A stretch of 64,000 nt of DNA from Maricaulis sp047308265. Its GTDB lineage: Bacteria; Pseudomonadota; Alphaproteobacteria; Caulobacterales; Maricaulaceae. Below the pieces are notes generated by a model. That model ran no database searches. It was not told where the DNA came from and saw nothing but the letters and a program-made list of their open reading frames with translations. Numbering within the stretch: the first letter of the stretch is position 1; every line of letters starts with the position of its first letter. Position numbers and translations under genes: made by a program. The DNA lies in contig NZ_JBKQWY010000008.1 of the NCBI RefSeq assembly GCF_047308265.1, positions 124,001 through 188,000 of the forward strand, in the 5' to 3' direction. This document shows, one piece after another, positions 1-7,700 of the stretch.

Positions 1-421
1 GGCGCGCCTCTTCTTCCGGCGTGATGAGTTCGAACTCGATGCCGGCTTCCTCGCGCACACGCTCCAGAAAGGCCTCGCCGTTGTCTGCCATGCGACAGGC
101 CTGTGTGGCGATCGAGCGATGCTTGGCGACCTGTCGTCGCCCCATCTTGTCCCGACAGATTTTCAGCGCCTCGACAGCGCGATCCATGGCTGCGTCGGAC
201 AAACGCCCATTCGCATGCAGGCCCTCACCCAGGCGCACGACCCGGGAGAAGGCATCCACCACGTGAAAACCGGTCTGCGTACGCTGCGCGAGCAGCATGC
301 GGCAGTTATTTGTGCCCAGGTCGATCGCGCCGTAGACGGGTTGCGGCGGGCGTTTGCCACGCTTGCGCTTCCGTCCGGCGGATCCGCTACCCGTCGGGCC
401 ACGGGAGTTCCGGTCCGCCAT
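1..421 (-). CDS. Ppx/GppA-family phosphatase, N-terminal part (runs off the window)
   Basis: The reverse strand reads in frame from an ATG at 421 to the window edge, about 140 residues. After a short basic N-terminus (RKRKRGKRPP) comes AIDLGTNNCRMLLA, the actin-like/HSP70-fold phosphate-binding loop of the exopolyphosphatase/pppGpp phosphohydrolase family. It is followed by a family-like VVRLGEGL stretch and an ATQACRMADNG segment. Family members hydrolyse polyphosphate or pppGpp in the cytoplasm. The C-terminal part, which would separate Ppx from GppA, is outside the window, so the substrate is not decided. In alphaproteobacteria this gene often precedes rlmE; that neighbour would also lie outside. 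Confidence 0.85.
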   Translation of the reverse strand, partial: MADRNSRGPTGSGSAGRKRKRGKRPPQPVYGAIDLGTNNCRMLLAQRTQTGFHVVDAFSRVVRLGEGLHANGRLSDAAMDRAVEALKICRDKMGRRQVAKHRSIATQACRMADNGEAFLERVREEAGIEFELITPEEEAR

Positions 422-654
422 TATGATCCCCTTGCCGTCGGCGCTGGCCTACTTATATGGCACAGCGGCCTGAATCGGCCTGAATATGGTCGTTATTCTG
501 CAGGATACTGTTTCGTACAGACGGAGCAAGGCAGCTTAACGCAACTTTTCACGGCTCATGCAGCTGGTACATTTGCACACATGGAGTGCAGTGAGCGCCA
601 TGGACGGCTGTCTCCTTGGGGGGCATGCTAACGACACAGAACCGGGAATTCGGC

Positions 655-990
655 ATGATCATGCGTTTGGCAAAATTCAGTATCGGCGATGTGGTCCGTC
701 ACCGCCTGTTCCCCTTTCGGGGGGTTGTGGTGGATGTGGACCCGGAATTCGCCAATACAGAGGAATGGTATGAGTCCATTCCCGAGGACATTCGTCCGTC
801 CAAGGAACAGCCCTTCTATCACCTCCTCGCGGAGAATGAAGAAAGCTATTACGGCGCCTATGTCTCTGAGGGCAATCTGCTGCCTGATGGTGAGAACGGT
901 CCGGTCGGGCATCCCGAAGTTACCCAGACCTTCGAGGGGTTTGACGGCGAACGCTATCACCTGAAACCCGAGACCGGTCTGACACACTAG
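655..990 (+). CDS. hspQ: Heat shock protein HspQ (YccV-like)
   Basis: About 111 residues. The sequence AKFSIGDVVRHRLFPFRGVVVDVDPEFANTEEW and the later PFYHLLAENEE...YVSEGNLLPD match the HspQ/YccV family, a small cytoplasmic beta-barrel first described as a hemimethylated-DNA binder and later as a Lon specificity factor in enterobacteria. Length is typical. I chose the ATG at 655; the ATG at 661 is equally close to the conserved region and the ribosome site is weak for both. An upstream in-frame ATG at 616 would add a non-conserved tail. It stands alone, convergent with the fumarylacetoacetase-family gene. Confidence 0.9.
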   Translation: MIMRLAKFSIGDVVRHRLFPFRGVVVDVDPEFANTEEWYESIPEDIRPSKEQPFYHLLAENEESYYGAYVSEGNLLPDGENGPVGHPEVTQTFEGFDGERYHLKPETGLTH

Positions 991-1012
991 ACCGGTCCCG
1001 GAGCACGCAGGC

Positions 1013-2026
1013 CTATCCCTCGTATTTCACGACGGTCTGTTCAATCGCACCAAAGATCGAGCGACCCTCGGCATCTTTCATCTGGATCTTCACACTATCC
1101 CCGACCTTCATGAAGGCGGTGGACGGTTTGCCCTCGTTAATGGTCTCGATCATTCGGATCTCGGCAATACAGGAATACCCCACGCCGCCTTCGGTGATCG
1201 GCTTGCCCGGTCCGCCGTCCAGCTTGTTCGAGATAGTACCAGAACCGATAATCGTGCCCGCTGTGACCGGTCGGGTCTTGGCCAGATGAGCGACCAGTTG
1301 CGGGAAGTTGAACGTCATGTCGACCCCGCACTCCGCCTTGCCGAACGGTTCATTATTGTAATTGACCAGCAAGGGCAGGTGTACCTTGCCATCGCTCCAG
1401 GCATCGCCCAGCTCGTCCGGGGTAACAGCTACAGGTGAGAAGGCGGTGGGCGGTTTCGACTGGAAAAAGCCGAAGCCTTTGGCGAGCTCTGCGGGAATCA
1501 GTCCGCGCAGGGAAACATCATTGACCAGCATCAACAGGCGAATGGATTGGGCCGCCTCGTCTTCATCACAGCCCATTGGCGCATCCCCGGTGATCACGGC
1601 CACCTCGCCTTCCATGTCACATCCCCAGGCCTCATCACCCAGCGGGATATCCTGGCGCGGCGCGAGGAATGCATCCGATCCCCCTTGATACATCAACGGG
1701 TCGGTCCAGAAGGTCTCAGGCATCTCCGCATTCCGGGCCTTGCGGACCAGTTCGACGTGATTGACATAGGCCGAACCATCCGCCCACTGAAACGCTCGCG
1801 GCAAAGGCGACAGCGCGTCATGTTCGTGGAAACGCTCGCGCGGTATGGTCTCGCGGTTCAGCTCGTCATAGAGCGAGCGCAGTTCCGGTTCGCAACGCGC
1901 CCAATCATCCAGAGCCGCCTGAAGTGTCGGTGCGATGCGCGAGGCATCCGCATACCAGGCAATATCCTTGGAAACGACAACGAGACGGCCATCACGGCTG
2001 CCATTCTTGAGCGATGCGAGTTTCAT
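1013..2026 (-). CDS. Fumarylacetoacetate hydrolase family protein (tyrosine catabolism)
   Basis: 337 residues of the FAH superfamily. The C-terminal catalytic domain shows the metal-binding acidic stretch CDMEGEVAVITGD, then LMLVNDVSLRG and KPPTAFSPVAVTPDELG, and ends with TGTIIGSGTISNK and VKIQMKDAEGRSIFG. The family cleaves carbon-carbon bonds in 2,4-diketo acids using Mg2+ or Ca2+. Position in one operon with homogentisate dioxygenase makes fumarylacetoacetase (last step of tyrosine degradation, giving fumarate and acetoacetate) or maleylpyruvate-type hydrolysis the likely reaction. It is shorter than the eukaryotic FAH (about 420 residues) and lacks the full N-terminal SH3-like domain. 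Confidence 0.85.
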   Translation of the reverse strand: MKLASLKNGSRDGRLVVVSKDIAWYADASRIAPTLQAALDDWARCEPELRSLYDELNRETIPRERFHEHDALSPLPRAFQWADGSAYVNHVELVRKARNAEMPETFWTDPLMYQGGSDAFLAPRQDIPLGDEAWGCDMEGEVAVITGDAPMGCDEDEAAQSIRLLMLVNDVSLRGLIPAELAKGFGFFQSKPPTAFSPVAVTPDELGDAWSDGKVHLPLLVNYNNEPFGKAECGVDMTFNFPQLVAHLAKTRPVTAGTIIGSGTISNKLDGGPGKPITEGGVGYSCIAEIRMIETINEGKPSTAFMKVGDSVKIQMKDAEGRSIFGAIEQTVVKYEG

Positions 2027-2093
2027 CGGTTTTCCTCATTGATGTATTGGGAATGTATTGGGCCTGACCGCGCGGACCAGACCGGTCGTAAAA

Positions 2094-3119
2094 CTAGTAT
2101 GTCAGGGCCACGGGCAAATGTCCGTCAGCATTCGATCCGGGAAACAGACCACAGCTCCAGTTGACGATCTGATCAAGCTCCGGTCCCAGCTGGGCGGCGA
2201 TCTGCTCAGCCTGTGACTGTCGTGTGCTGGCACCGAACGCCTCATCGGGTGATTTGGCATTGCGCGTCAGCAGAGACCCGTCCGCGGTGTCACGGGCATG
2301 GGAGGCACCCAGCCCCAGCCCGGCCCACTCATCCAGCGCGCTCAGTGCCTGTGCAGGTTTCGACACAAACGCATCCCCGTCCAGCCAGACAAAACGCTCT
2401 GGTCCAAATCGCTTTAGCGCAGACCGGAAGTTTTCCATCTGCATGTGCCAGACGAGGGCCGCAATCTGAAGATCCGACATCTGCATCAGCTGGCGCTGGT
2501 CCGTACGCGCGATCGCATGCCCGTCCAGCGCGAACACCGTGAACATCTGCCGGGCAAAGGCACGTCCTGCCTCCCCTTTTTTTGCAATGGAGATCAGGAA
2601 GGATTTGAGACTGGAGGACAGCAGCACATGACGGCTCTGCGCAAACAGTTCGGCACATTCAGGCAAAAGATTGTTGACCGTATTGGTCGGCTTGATGGTG
2701 ACACACGGATCCTGGCCCAGACCCGCAGCCATCTGGCCGATGATCCCTGCCAGCGCAGACCGCGCCTCACTGGCCCGTCCTGTTCTGTAAAGACTGGCCA
2801 CCCCCATCAGCGCTGCCGGTTCACGCAGGGCCAGATTCTGGCCCGGCTTGTCGAGACAGCGCGCCAGCAAAGTAGAGCAGCAAAACGCCGTGTGCCAAAT
2901 GAATAACAGGCCCGAGCCGGTCATATCCGCGCGCGGGGCCAGGGCCGAAAGCGGCCGGATATCACGGGCGAGCCCCGTTCGATCCCAGCGTTCATCCAGA
3001 AACGCCTCGCCCGCCAGGTCCGCACGGCTCACCTTGACCAGGCTGACACGTGCCGACGCGACATCCACGGCATCGGGAAACAGGGACGCATCAGCTGACA
3101 GCCCAGCGCTCGAAATCAT
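2094..3119 (-). CDS. Sulfotransferase-like P-loop protein in the tyrosine operon
   Basis: 341 residues with no clear catalytic assignment. An early segment, LLFIWHTAFCCSTLLARCLD, resembles the PAPS/P-loop strand-loop-helix of sulfotransferase-like proteins (F.H..F..STLLARLLD), and later VWLDGDAFVSKP and the C-terminal CGLFPG are unassigned. No signal peptide or membrane segment is seen. The gene starts one base after the hmgA stop and precedes the FAH-family gene, so it is co-transcribed with tyrosine catabolism. A real sulfotransferase activity is not established; a nucleotide-binding or structural role is possible. Confidence 0.6.
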   Translation of the reverse strand: MISSAGLSADASLFPDAVDVASARVSLVKVSRADLAGEAFLDERWDRTGLARDIRPLSALAPRADMTGSGLLFIWHTAFCCSTLLARCLDKPGQNLALREPAALMGVASLYRTGRASEARSALAGIIGQMAAGLGQDPCVTIKPTNTVNNLLPECAELFAQSRHVLLSSSLKSFLISIAKKGEAGRAFARQMFTVFALDGHAIARTDQRQLMQMSDLQIAALVWHMQMENFRSALKRFGPERFVWLDGDAFVSKPAQALSALDEWAGLGLGASHARDTADGSLLTRNAKSPDEAFGASTRQSQAEQIAAQLGPELDQIVNWSCGLFPGSNADGHLPVALTY

Positions 3120-3120
3120 G

Positions 3121-4272
3121 TCACAGCGTCTCCGGAACCGAGGCCGCCCAGCTCTTCACATAATCGGGATTTTCGACCGAGCTGGCGCCCTCACCCACAT
3201 CCAGCGGATCGCGAGTGTCGATCATCACCGCATATTCATCTGTGCCGCGCTTGGTCTGTTGAAGCATGTTGTTCAGGGCTTTGGGATGAGGGCCATGTGT
3301 GAAACCGGCCGGGTGGAAGGTCATCATGCCGGCATCGATATTGTCCCGGCTGAAGAAATCTCCGGCATGATAGAAGAGCACTTCATCATAATCATCATTG
3401 GAGTGGAAGAAGGGGATTTTCAGCGCTCCCGGATCCGTCTCGAACGGACGAGGTGCAAAAGTGCACACCACAAAGCGGTCGGACAGGAAAGTCGTATGGG
3501 CGCTGGGCGGCAGATGATAGCGATCTGACAACAGAGGCCGGATATGGCGGATATTGATGCGCACCGGGGACAATTCCCCATGCCAGCCGGTCGCGTCCAG
3601 CGGATTGAACGGATAGGTGATCGTGGACACCTGTTTGCGCTTCTTCACCCGAACCTGCCACTCATGGTTCTCGTCTGACTGCTGGGCCCGGAAAACCTCG
3701 TCCATTTTCGGAGCATCCAGCAGGGCCGGGTCAAAAATGGCATGCGGACCGACAAGGCCCTTGTCCGGCAGCGTGAAATGGGTGTTGGTCGCCTCGATCA
3801 TCAGGATCGACATCGGGTCGGCCGGATTGATCCGCCACATCGTTCCACGTGGCAGGTAGACATAATCGCCGGCCTCGATCTCCAGATGACCGAAATCACA
3901 GAACAGGGATCCCTTGCCCGCATGAATGAAGAGCAATTGGTCCCCATCACCATTGCGCGCCAGAGCCGGCATGTTCGCGCTCAGCGTCCACATGCGGATA
4001 TCAGTGGCGGCATTGTGCAGAACACTATGCGACGACCAGGGCGTCAGGTCCGTTGGGCTCAGTTTCGCCAGATCAAAGGCGCGTGGCTGCAGCGGACCTT
4101 CAAACCGGGTCCACGCCGTGGGCGGATACTGGTGATGCAGAAAGGCCGCGGGACCGAAAAATCCCTCTTTCGACATTTCCCGCTCATAGGTCCCCGGCGG
4201 AAAATCGGCATGGGCCTGACGCGAAGCCTGCCCCTCGATACGAGAGGCGTAGATCCATTTGCGGTTCGACAT
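3121..4272 (-). CDS. hmgA: Homogentisate 1,2-dioxygenase
   Basis: About 383 residues. The cupin-type iron site is visible as FFHSNDDYDEVLFYHAGDF followed by FHPAGFTHGPHPKAL, giving the two-His/one-Glu set of the family. The enzyme opens the ring of homogentisate with O2 to give maleylacetoacetate. It is shorter than the eukaryotic enzyme (about 440) and matches the compact bacterial form. I start it at the second ATG (4272), which has AAGGAG six bases upstream; the ATG at 4278 would overlap that site. First gene of a tight minus-strand operon with the sulfotransferase-like and FAH-family genes. A perfect palindrome lies 19 bases upstream of the start. Confidence 0.93.
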   Translation of the reverse strand: MSNRKWIYASRIEGQASRQAHADFPPGTYEREMSKEGFFGPAAFLHHQYPPTAWTRFEGPLQPRAFDLAKLSPTDLTPWSSHSVLHNAATDIRMWTLSANMPALARNGDGDQLLFIHAGKGSLFCDFGHLEIEAGDYVYLPRGTMWRINPADPMSILMIEATNTHFTLPDKGLVGPHAIFDPALLDAPKMDEVFRAQQSDENHEWQVRVKKRKQVSTITYPFNPLDATGWHGELSPVRINIRHIRPLLSDRYHLPPSAHTTFLSDRFVVCTFAPRPFETDPGALKIPFFHSNDDYDEVLFYHAGDFFSRDNIDAGMMTFHPAGFTHGPHPKALNNMLQQTKRGTDEYAVMIDTRDPLDVGEGASSVENPDYVKSWAASVPETL

Positions 4273-4290
4273 GAGCATCTCCTTCCCAAC

Positions 4291-4308
4291 TAGTTACATA
4301 TGTAACTA
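4291..4308. promoter_or_regulatory. 18-bp perfect palindrome, probable operator of the hmgA operon
   Basis: TAGTTACATATGTAACTA is its own reverse complement and sits just upstream of hmgA. Its length and TAGTTAC half-site resemble operators bound by MarR-family dimers, which commonly control tyrosine and aromatic catabolism. No MarR gene is inside the window, and the LysR gene nearby would be expected to use a T-N11-A type site, which this is not. Confidence 0.6.
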
Positions 4309-4356
4309 TTTCGCTTTGAGCCGGGATGCAATGCCAGAATGACAAGGAGCGGACAC

Positions 4357-4388
4357 AAAAAAGCCGGCCCCGACGGGACCGGCTTTTT
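4357..4388 (-). terminator. Rho-independent terminator after the TPR gene
   Basis: AGCCGGCCCC and GGGACCGGCT form a stem around a short loop, with A residues on the left and T residues on the right, so it can act in both directions. It follows the stop of the minus-strand TPR gene and would insulate the hmgA operon from it. Confidence 0.8.
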
Positions 4389-4405
4389 CAGGACAGATGT
4401 CCGGC

Positions 4406-4870
4406 TTAGCTGGCGCAGGCGATGAGCGCAGCGTTCGCCTCAACTTCGTCTTCACGCGGGGCTTCTGCCTGGGCAGCGGCAAAATCAGCGGCCGCAGCGG
4501 CGCGGTCACCGGCAAGCCAGTGTGCGGCACCGCGATTATTGAGCGCGCGCCAGTTGTTTTCGCGCAGCTCCAGGGAGGAGGTGCAGGCTTCAACGGCCTC
4601 ATCGAAACGCGCCGTGGCCGCGTAGGCGTAACACAGATTGTTCAGGGCAGCGGCCCGGTGCATTTTCTGCTGACCGGAATTGGCGATTTCATTGCCAAAA
4701 TGGATGGCTTCCGGCCACTCGCCCCGCGAAACAGCGTTGTACTGCGCGCGGATGGAGCCGTTGGCGGTGCGGTGAGCCGCAAATTCCGGATCGGATTCGC
4801 AGGACTGGGCATGGGACACACCGGACAGGCCGGCTGCGACTGCAAGAGCCGCCAGAGACAGACGAAGCAT
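4406..4870 (-). CDS. Secreted TPR-repeat protein
   Basis: 154 residues. The N-terminus MLRLSLAALAVAAGLSGVSHAQ is a clear Sec signal peptide ending in an AQ cleavage region. The mature part has two or three degenerate tetratricopeptide units: ALNNLCYAYAATARFDEAVEAC and ALNNRGAAHWLAGDRAAAAADF show the W/L-G-A-F-A-P pattern. Two or more cysteines suggest a periplasmic disulfide. TPR units mediate protein contacts; the partner is unknown. It is divergent from a LysR regulator, with 109 bases between the two starts containing the palindrome AGTGTACACT at 4891-4900. Confidence 0.75.
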   Translation of the reverse strand: MLRLSLAALAVAAGLSGVSHAQSCESDPEFAAHRTANGSIRAQYNAVSRGEWPEAIHFGNEIANSGQQKMHRAAALNNLCYAYAATARFDEAVEACTSSLELRENNWRALNNRGAAHWLAGDRAAAAADFAAAQAEAPREDEVEANAALIACAS

Positions 4871-4979
4871 GGTAAAACCCTTCGGTGAACAGTGTACACT
4901 TTATGTGTAGCGTTCATATATACCGAACTTGCCGGTCAATGGAATTGACGATTCTGTCTGGCGGTTTATACAAAAATGC

Positions 4980-5888
4980 ATGGATGATTGGTCTGATTAC
5001 TTGGTCTGTCTGGCCGTTGCCGAAGCGGGCAGCCTGACCGCCGCCGCGAACGAGCTGGGCGTCAGCCAGCCGACGGTGACGCGCCGCCTTCAATCGCTGG
5101 AAACCCGGCTGGGTGAACCGATTTTCGACCGCGAGCATGGTCAGTCTCGACTGACCCCTCTGGGCGAGAAAATCATCAGTCATGCCAAGCGCATGCGCGA
5201 TGAAGCCTCGGCTATTCAACGCGCTGCCGTTGCGCATGATCAAAGCCTGTCCGGCCTGGTCGTCGTGTCGGCCAGTGAAGGCCTGGGCGCCGACTGGCTC
5301 CCGCGCGCACTCGTGACCTTCCAGCGCGCTAATCCGAATATCGGTGTTGAGATCGCCATCAAGAATCACCCGGCGAATCTGGTTGACCGCGAGGCTGATA
5401 TCGCGCTGCGCTGGAATGGTCCCGGAACCCAGCAAAGCCTAGTGGGCCGTCGGGGTGCCACAGTGGGCGCGGGTTTGTATGCCTCGCGCGACTACATCGA
5501 ACGGGCCGGCGAGCCGGCAAAGGTCGAAGACCTGGCCGATCATGATGCCGTCGCCTGGAGCATGAATGATTTCTTTGGTTGGCCCTCCACCGCAGAGGGC
5601 TCTCCGGTTCTGCCACGCCATACGGCGTTCAAGGCGAATAGTCCGGCCAGTCATGTCAGCGGTTTGTCCGCAGGCTATGGCGTGGGGGTGACCTCGCATC
5701 GCCTCGCCCGCCAGTGCGAAAATCTGATCCGTATCCTGCCGGAGTTCAATTCCTCGATGGATTTATGGGTGGTCGCCCATGAAACCGTGCGCCGCAGCGC
5801 CCGGATCCGGGCCACCTATGACCACATCATCGCGCAGATGAAGGCGGACAATGCCTATTTCTCACGCGGCGAGTCCTCGATCCTCTGA
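4980..5888 (+). CDS. LysR-family transcriptional regulator
   Basis: About 302 residues. The N-terminal winged helix-turn-helix is plain: AEAGSLTAAANELGVSQPTVTRRLQSLETRLGEPIFDR, followed by the linker helix and a periplasmic-binding-like effector domain (LSGLVVVSASEGLGADWLPRALVTFQRANP). Such proteins bind as tetramers and usually control a divergent gene. The start at 4980 begins right before the conserved HTH; upstream in-frame codons at 4929 would add a non-conserved tail. The divergent neighbour is the secreted TPR gene, so that is the natural first target to consider; the effector is unknown. Confidence 0.9.
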   Translation: MDDWSDYLVCLAVAEAGSLTAAANELGVSQPTVTRRLQSLETRLGEPIFDREHGQSRLTPLGEKIISHAKRMRDEASAIQRAAVAHDQSLSGLVVVSASEGLGADWLPRALVTFQRANPNIGVEIAIKNHPANLVDREADIALRWNGPGTQQSLVGRRGATVGAGLYASRDYIERAGEPAKVEDLADHDAVAWSMNDFFGWPSTAEGSPVLPRHTAFKANSPASHVSGLSAGYGVGVTSHRLARQCENLIRILPEFNSSMDLWVVAHETVRRSARIRATYDHIIAQMKADNAYFSRGESSIL

Positions 5889-5900
5889 CGCCCCATCGCA

Positions 5901-5939
5901 CGGGAGACCGAACAGGCCCTCGCCCGCTCGGTGCTCCCG
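5901..5939. terminator. Possible hairpin between convergent genes
   Basis: CGGGAGACCGA and TCGGTGCTCCCG can pair with one bulge in the 65-base gap between the convergent LysR and isoaspartyl-peptidase genes. There is no strong T run, so intrinsic termination is uncertain. Confidence 0.3.
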
Positions 5940-5953
5940 CGTTCGGGTGCACC

Positions 5954-7012
5954 CTAGTCCTCATCTCCAAAGATCGAGACGACCGGGGCCTCGCCCGCTA
6001 CCCATTTTGCGCGATACATGCCCGGCGTGTTGAAACTCCAGGCCAGATCTCCCGCAGGAGTGAGCGCAACAATTCCGCCATCCCCCTCCAACTCGGTCAG
6101 TTCTTCAAGAATGACACGGTCGGCGGCCTCCTGAAGGTTCATCTCCTGAAACTCGACATAGGCGCAAATGCGAGAGGCCACTGTCAGACGGATGAAAAAC
6201 TCCCCGGTCCCGGTCGCAGAAACGCCGCAACTCTCATTCGACGCATAGGTTCCCGCGCCGATGATCGGACTGTCACCGACCCGCCCCCACTGCTTGGCGG
6301 TCGTGCCTCCGGTTGATGTGCCCGCTGCGATGTTTCCGGCCTGATCAAGCGCGACCACACCCACCGTACCAAACCGGTGTTCGCGGGCGTCCTGGTCCAG
6401 CAAACCATGCTCTACCGGTGCGGGCTCGGGAGCCCCTTCAGGGCGCGGCGGAAGGGGCAGGCCCTGTGCGGTCAGGCTGCGCTCCAGCGAGGCCCAGCGC
6501 CGCTCTGTGAAAAACCAGGCCGGATCAACACGTTCCTGACCGGTCTCTGTCGCGAATGTCTCAGCGCCCTCTCCCTGCAGCATCACATGCCGGCTTTCTT
6601 CCATCACGGCGCGGGCCAGGCTGATCGGATGCCGGACCTGTGTCACACCCGCCACAGCCCCCGCATTCAGCGTGGCACCATCCATGATCGAGGCGTCGAG
6701 TTCATTCCGCCCGGCCGCCGTGAAGACAGCCCCGCGCCCGGCATTGAACAACGGATCATCCTCCATGCCGTGGATCACGGCCTCGATCGCATCTAAGGAA
6801 GACCCACCCGACGCCAGAACAGCCTCACCGCGTTCCAGCGCCGCCATGAGGGCTGCCCGATAAGCCGTTTCGGTTTCGTCCGTCATGCGGTCGCGTTCGA
6901 TAATACCTGCGCCGCCGTGTACGATCAGCGCCCAGTCGGGCTGTTGAGCCTGCACCGCAGAGGTCAGGACCAGGCCGGACGCGGCGGCCATCAGCGTTTG
7001 GATGGTGAACAT
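5954..7012 (-). CDS. Isoaspartyl peptidase / L-asparaginase (Ntn hydrolase), exported
   Basis: About 352 residues with an N-terminal signal sequence (LMAAASGLVLTSAVQA). WALIVHGGAGII and LEDGSSSLDAI-like text identify the plant-type asparaginase family. Autocleavage is expected before the threonine of HRFGTVGVVALD, which becomes the N-terminal nucleophile; the substrate-binding GTSTGGTTAKQWGRVGDSPIIGAGTYA region is intact. The enzyme hydrolyses isoaspartyl dipeptides and asparagine, here probably in the periplasm. The start at 7012 begins the signal peptide; an upstream in-frame ATG at 7057 adds a polar tail that does not fit. Confidence 0.9.
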   Translation of the reverse strand: MFTIQTLMAAASGLVLTSAVQAQQPDWALIVHGGAGIIERDRMTDETETAYRAALMAALERGEAVLASGGSSLDAIEAVIHGMEDDPLFNAGRGAVFTAAGRNELDASIMDGATLNAGAVAGVTQVRHPISLARAVMEESRHVMLQGEGAETFATETGQERVDPAWFFTERRWASLERSLTAQGLPLPPRPEGAPEPAPVEHGLLDQDAREHRFGTVGVVALDQAGNIAAGTSTGGTTAKQWGRVGDSPIIGAGTYASNESCGVSATGTGEFFIRLTVASRICAYVEFQEMNLQEAADRVILEELTELEGDGGIVALTPAGDLAWSFNTPGMYRAKWVAGEAPVVSIFGDED

Positions 7013-7087
7013 GGTGTGGATCTCCCCGTTTTCCTCAGACTTGCGGTTGACGAACAAAAGGGCAAGTCCGGACCGGGGTAAGGAGGA

Positions 7088-7624
7088 TCACATCGGAATA
7101 GCGCACAGCGGGCGAGCACCGATCAACCGGGCATGACGCCACCAGGTCCGGCGATGATTGAAATACAGCTGAACACCCTGCACCTCCCATCCGCTCGGGC
7201 AGATGCCCCACTCCAGGTCCACAGGACAGGTCACGTCATTGGACAAATGGCCCCGGTCCTCACCGGCTGCGACATAAAGCATTGTCACACGGCCGTCTGC
7301 ATCGACACACGCGCCCAGCCGGTCCGCCACATCACCTTCGAGAAGCACGGACAGCCGCGATGCACGACGCAGATAATGTTCGGTCACCCGACCCGTACAA
7401 AACTGCGCGGCCTGGGGCGGAGCGCCCCGAAAAAACCCGCGCGCCTGGCACAGGCGACCATGACGATCCGTCAGCTGCAGCGCGTACAGCCCATACCCCA
7501 TCTGTGCGACCAGGGTTTCGGAATGGCGGGAAGTCTGGCCCAGGACACGGTCCGGCACAGCGTGGGACGGGGCGATCATCATCCACGCGATCAGGAACAG
7601 GACTGTCGGGCTCACATATCGCAT
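7088..7624 (-). CDS. Hypothetical secreted cysteine-containing protein
   Basis: 178 residues, not recognised. MRYVSPTVLFLIAWMMIAPSHA is a signal peptide. The mature protein has six cysteines (for example LCQARGF, FCTGR, GACVD, TCPVDLEWGICPSGW), consistent with disulfides outside the cytoplasm, and no membrane segment after the signal. It lies between the isoaspartyl peptidase and pbpC, all on the minus strand, with gaps of about 75 bases, so it may or may not share their transcript. Confidence 0.55.
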   Translation of the reverse strand: MRYVSPTVLFLIAWMMIAPSHAVPDRVLGQTSRHSETLVAQMGYGLYALQLTDRHGRLCQARGFFRGAPPQAAQFCTGRVTEHYLRRASRLSVLLEGDVADRLGACVDADGRVTMLYVAAGEDRGHLSNDVTCPVDLEWGICPSGWEVQGVQLYFNHRRTWWRHARLIGARPLCAIPM

Positions 7625-7700
7625 GTCTGCAGGTTAGACAGGCCAGGCCTACACAGTCTTCTCACGTTCGCGTGCACCGCGTGACAGGCTGGACAGACAG

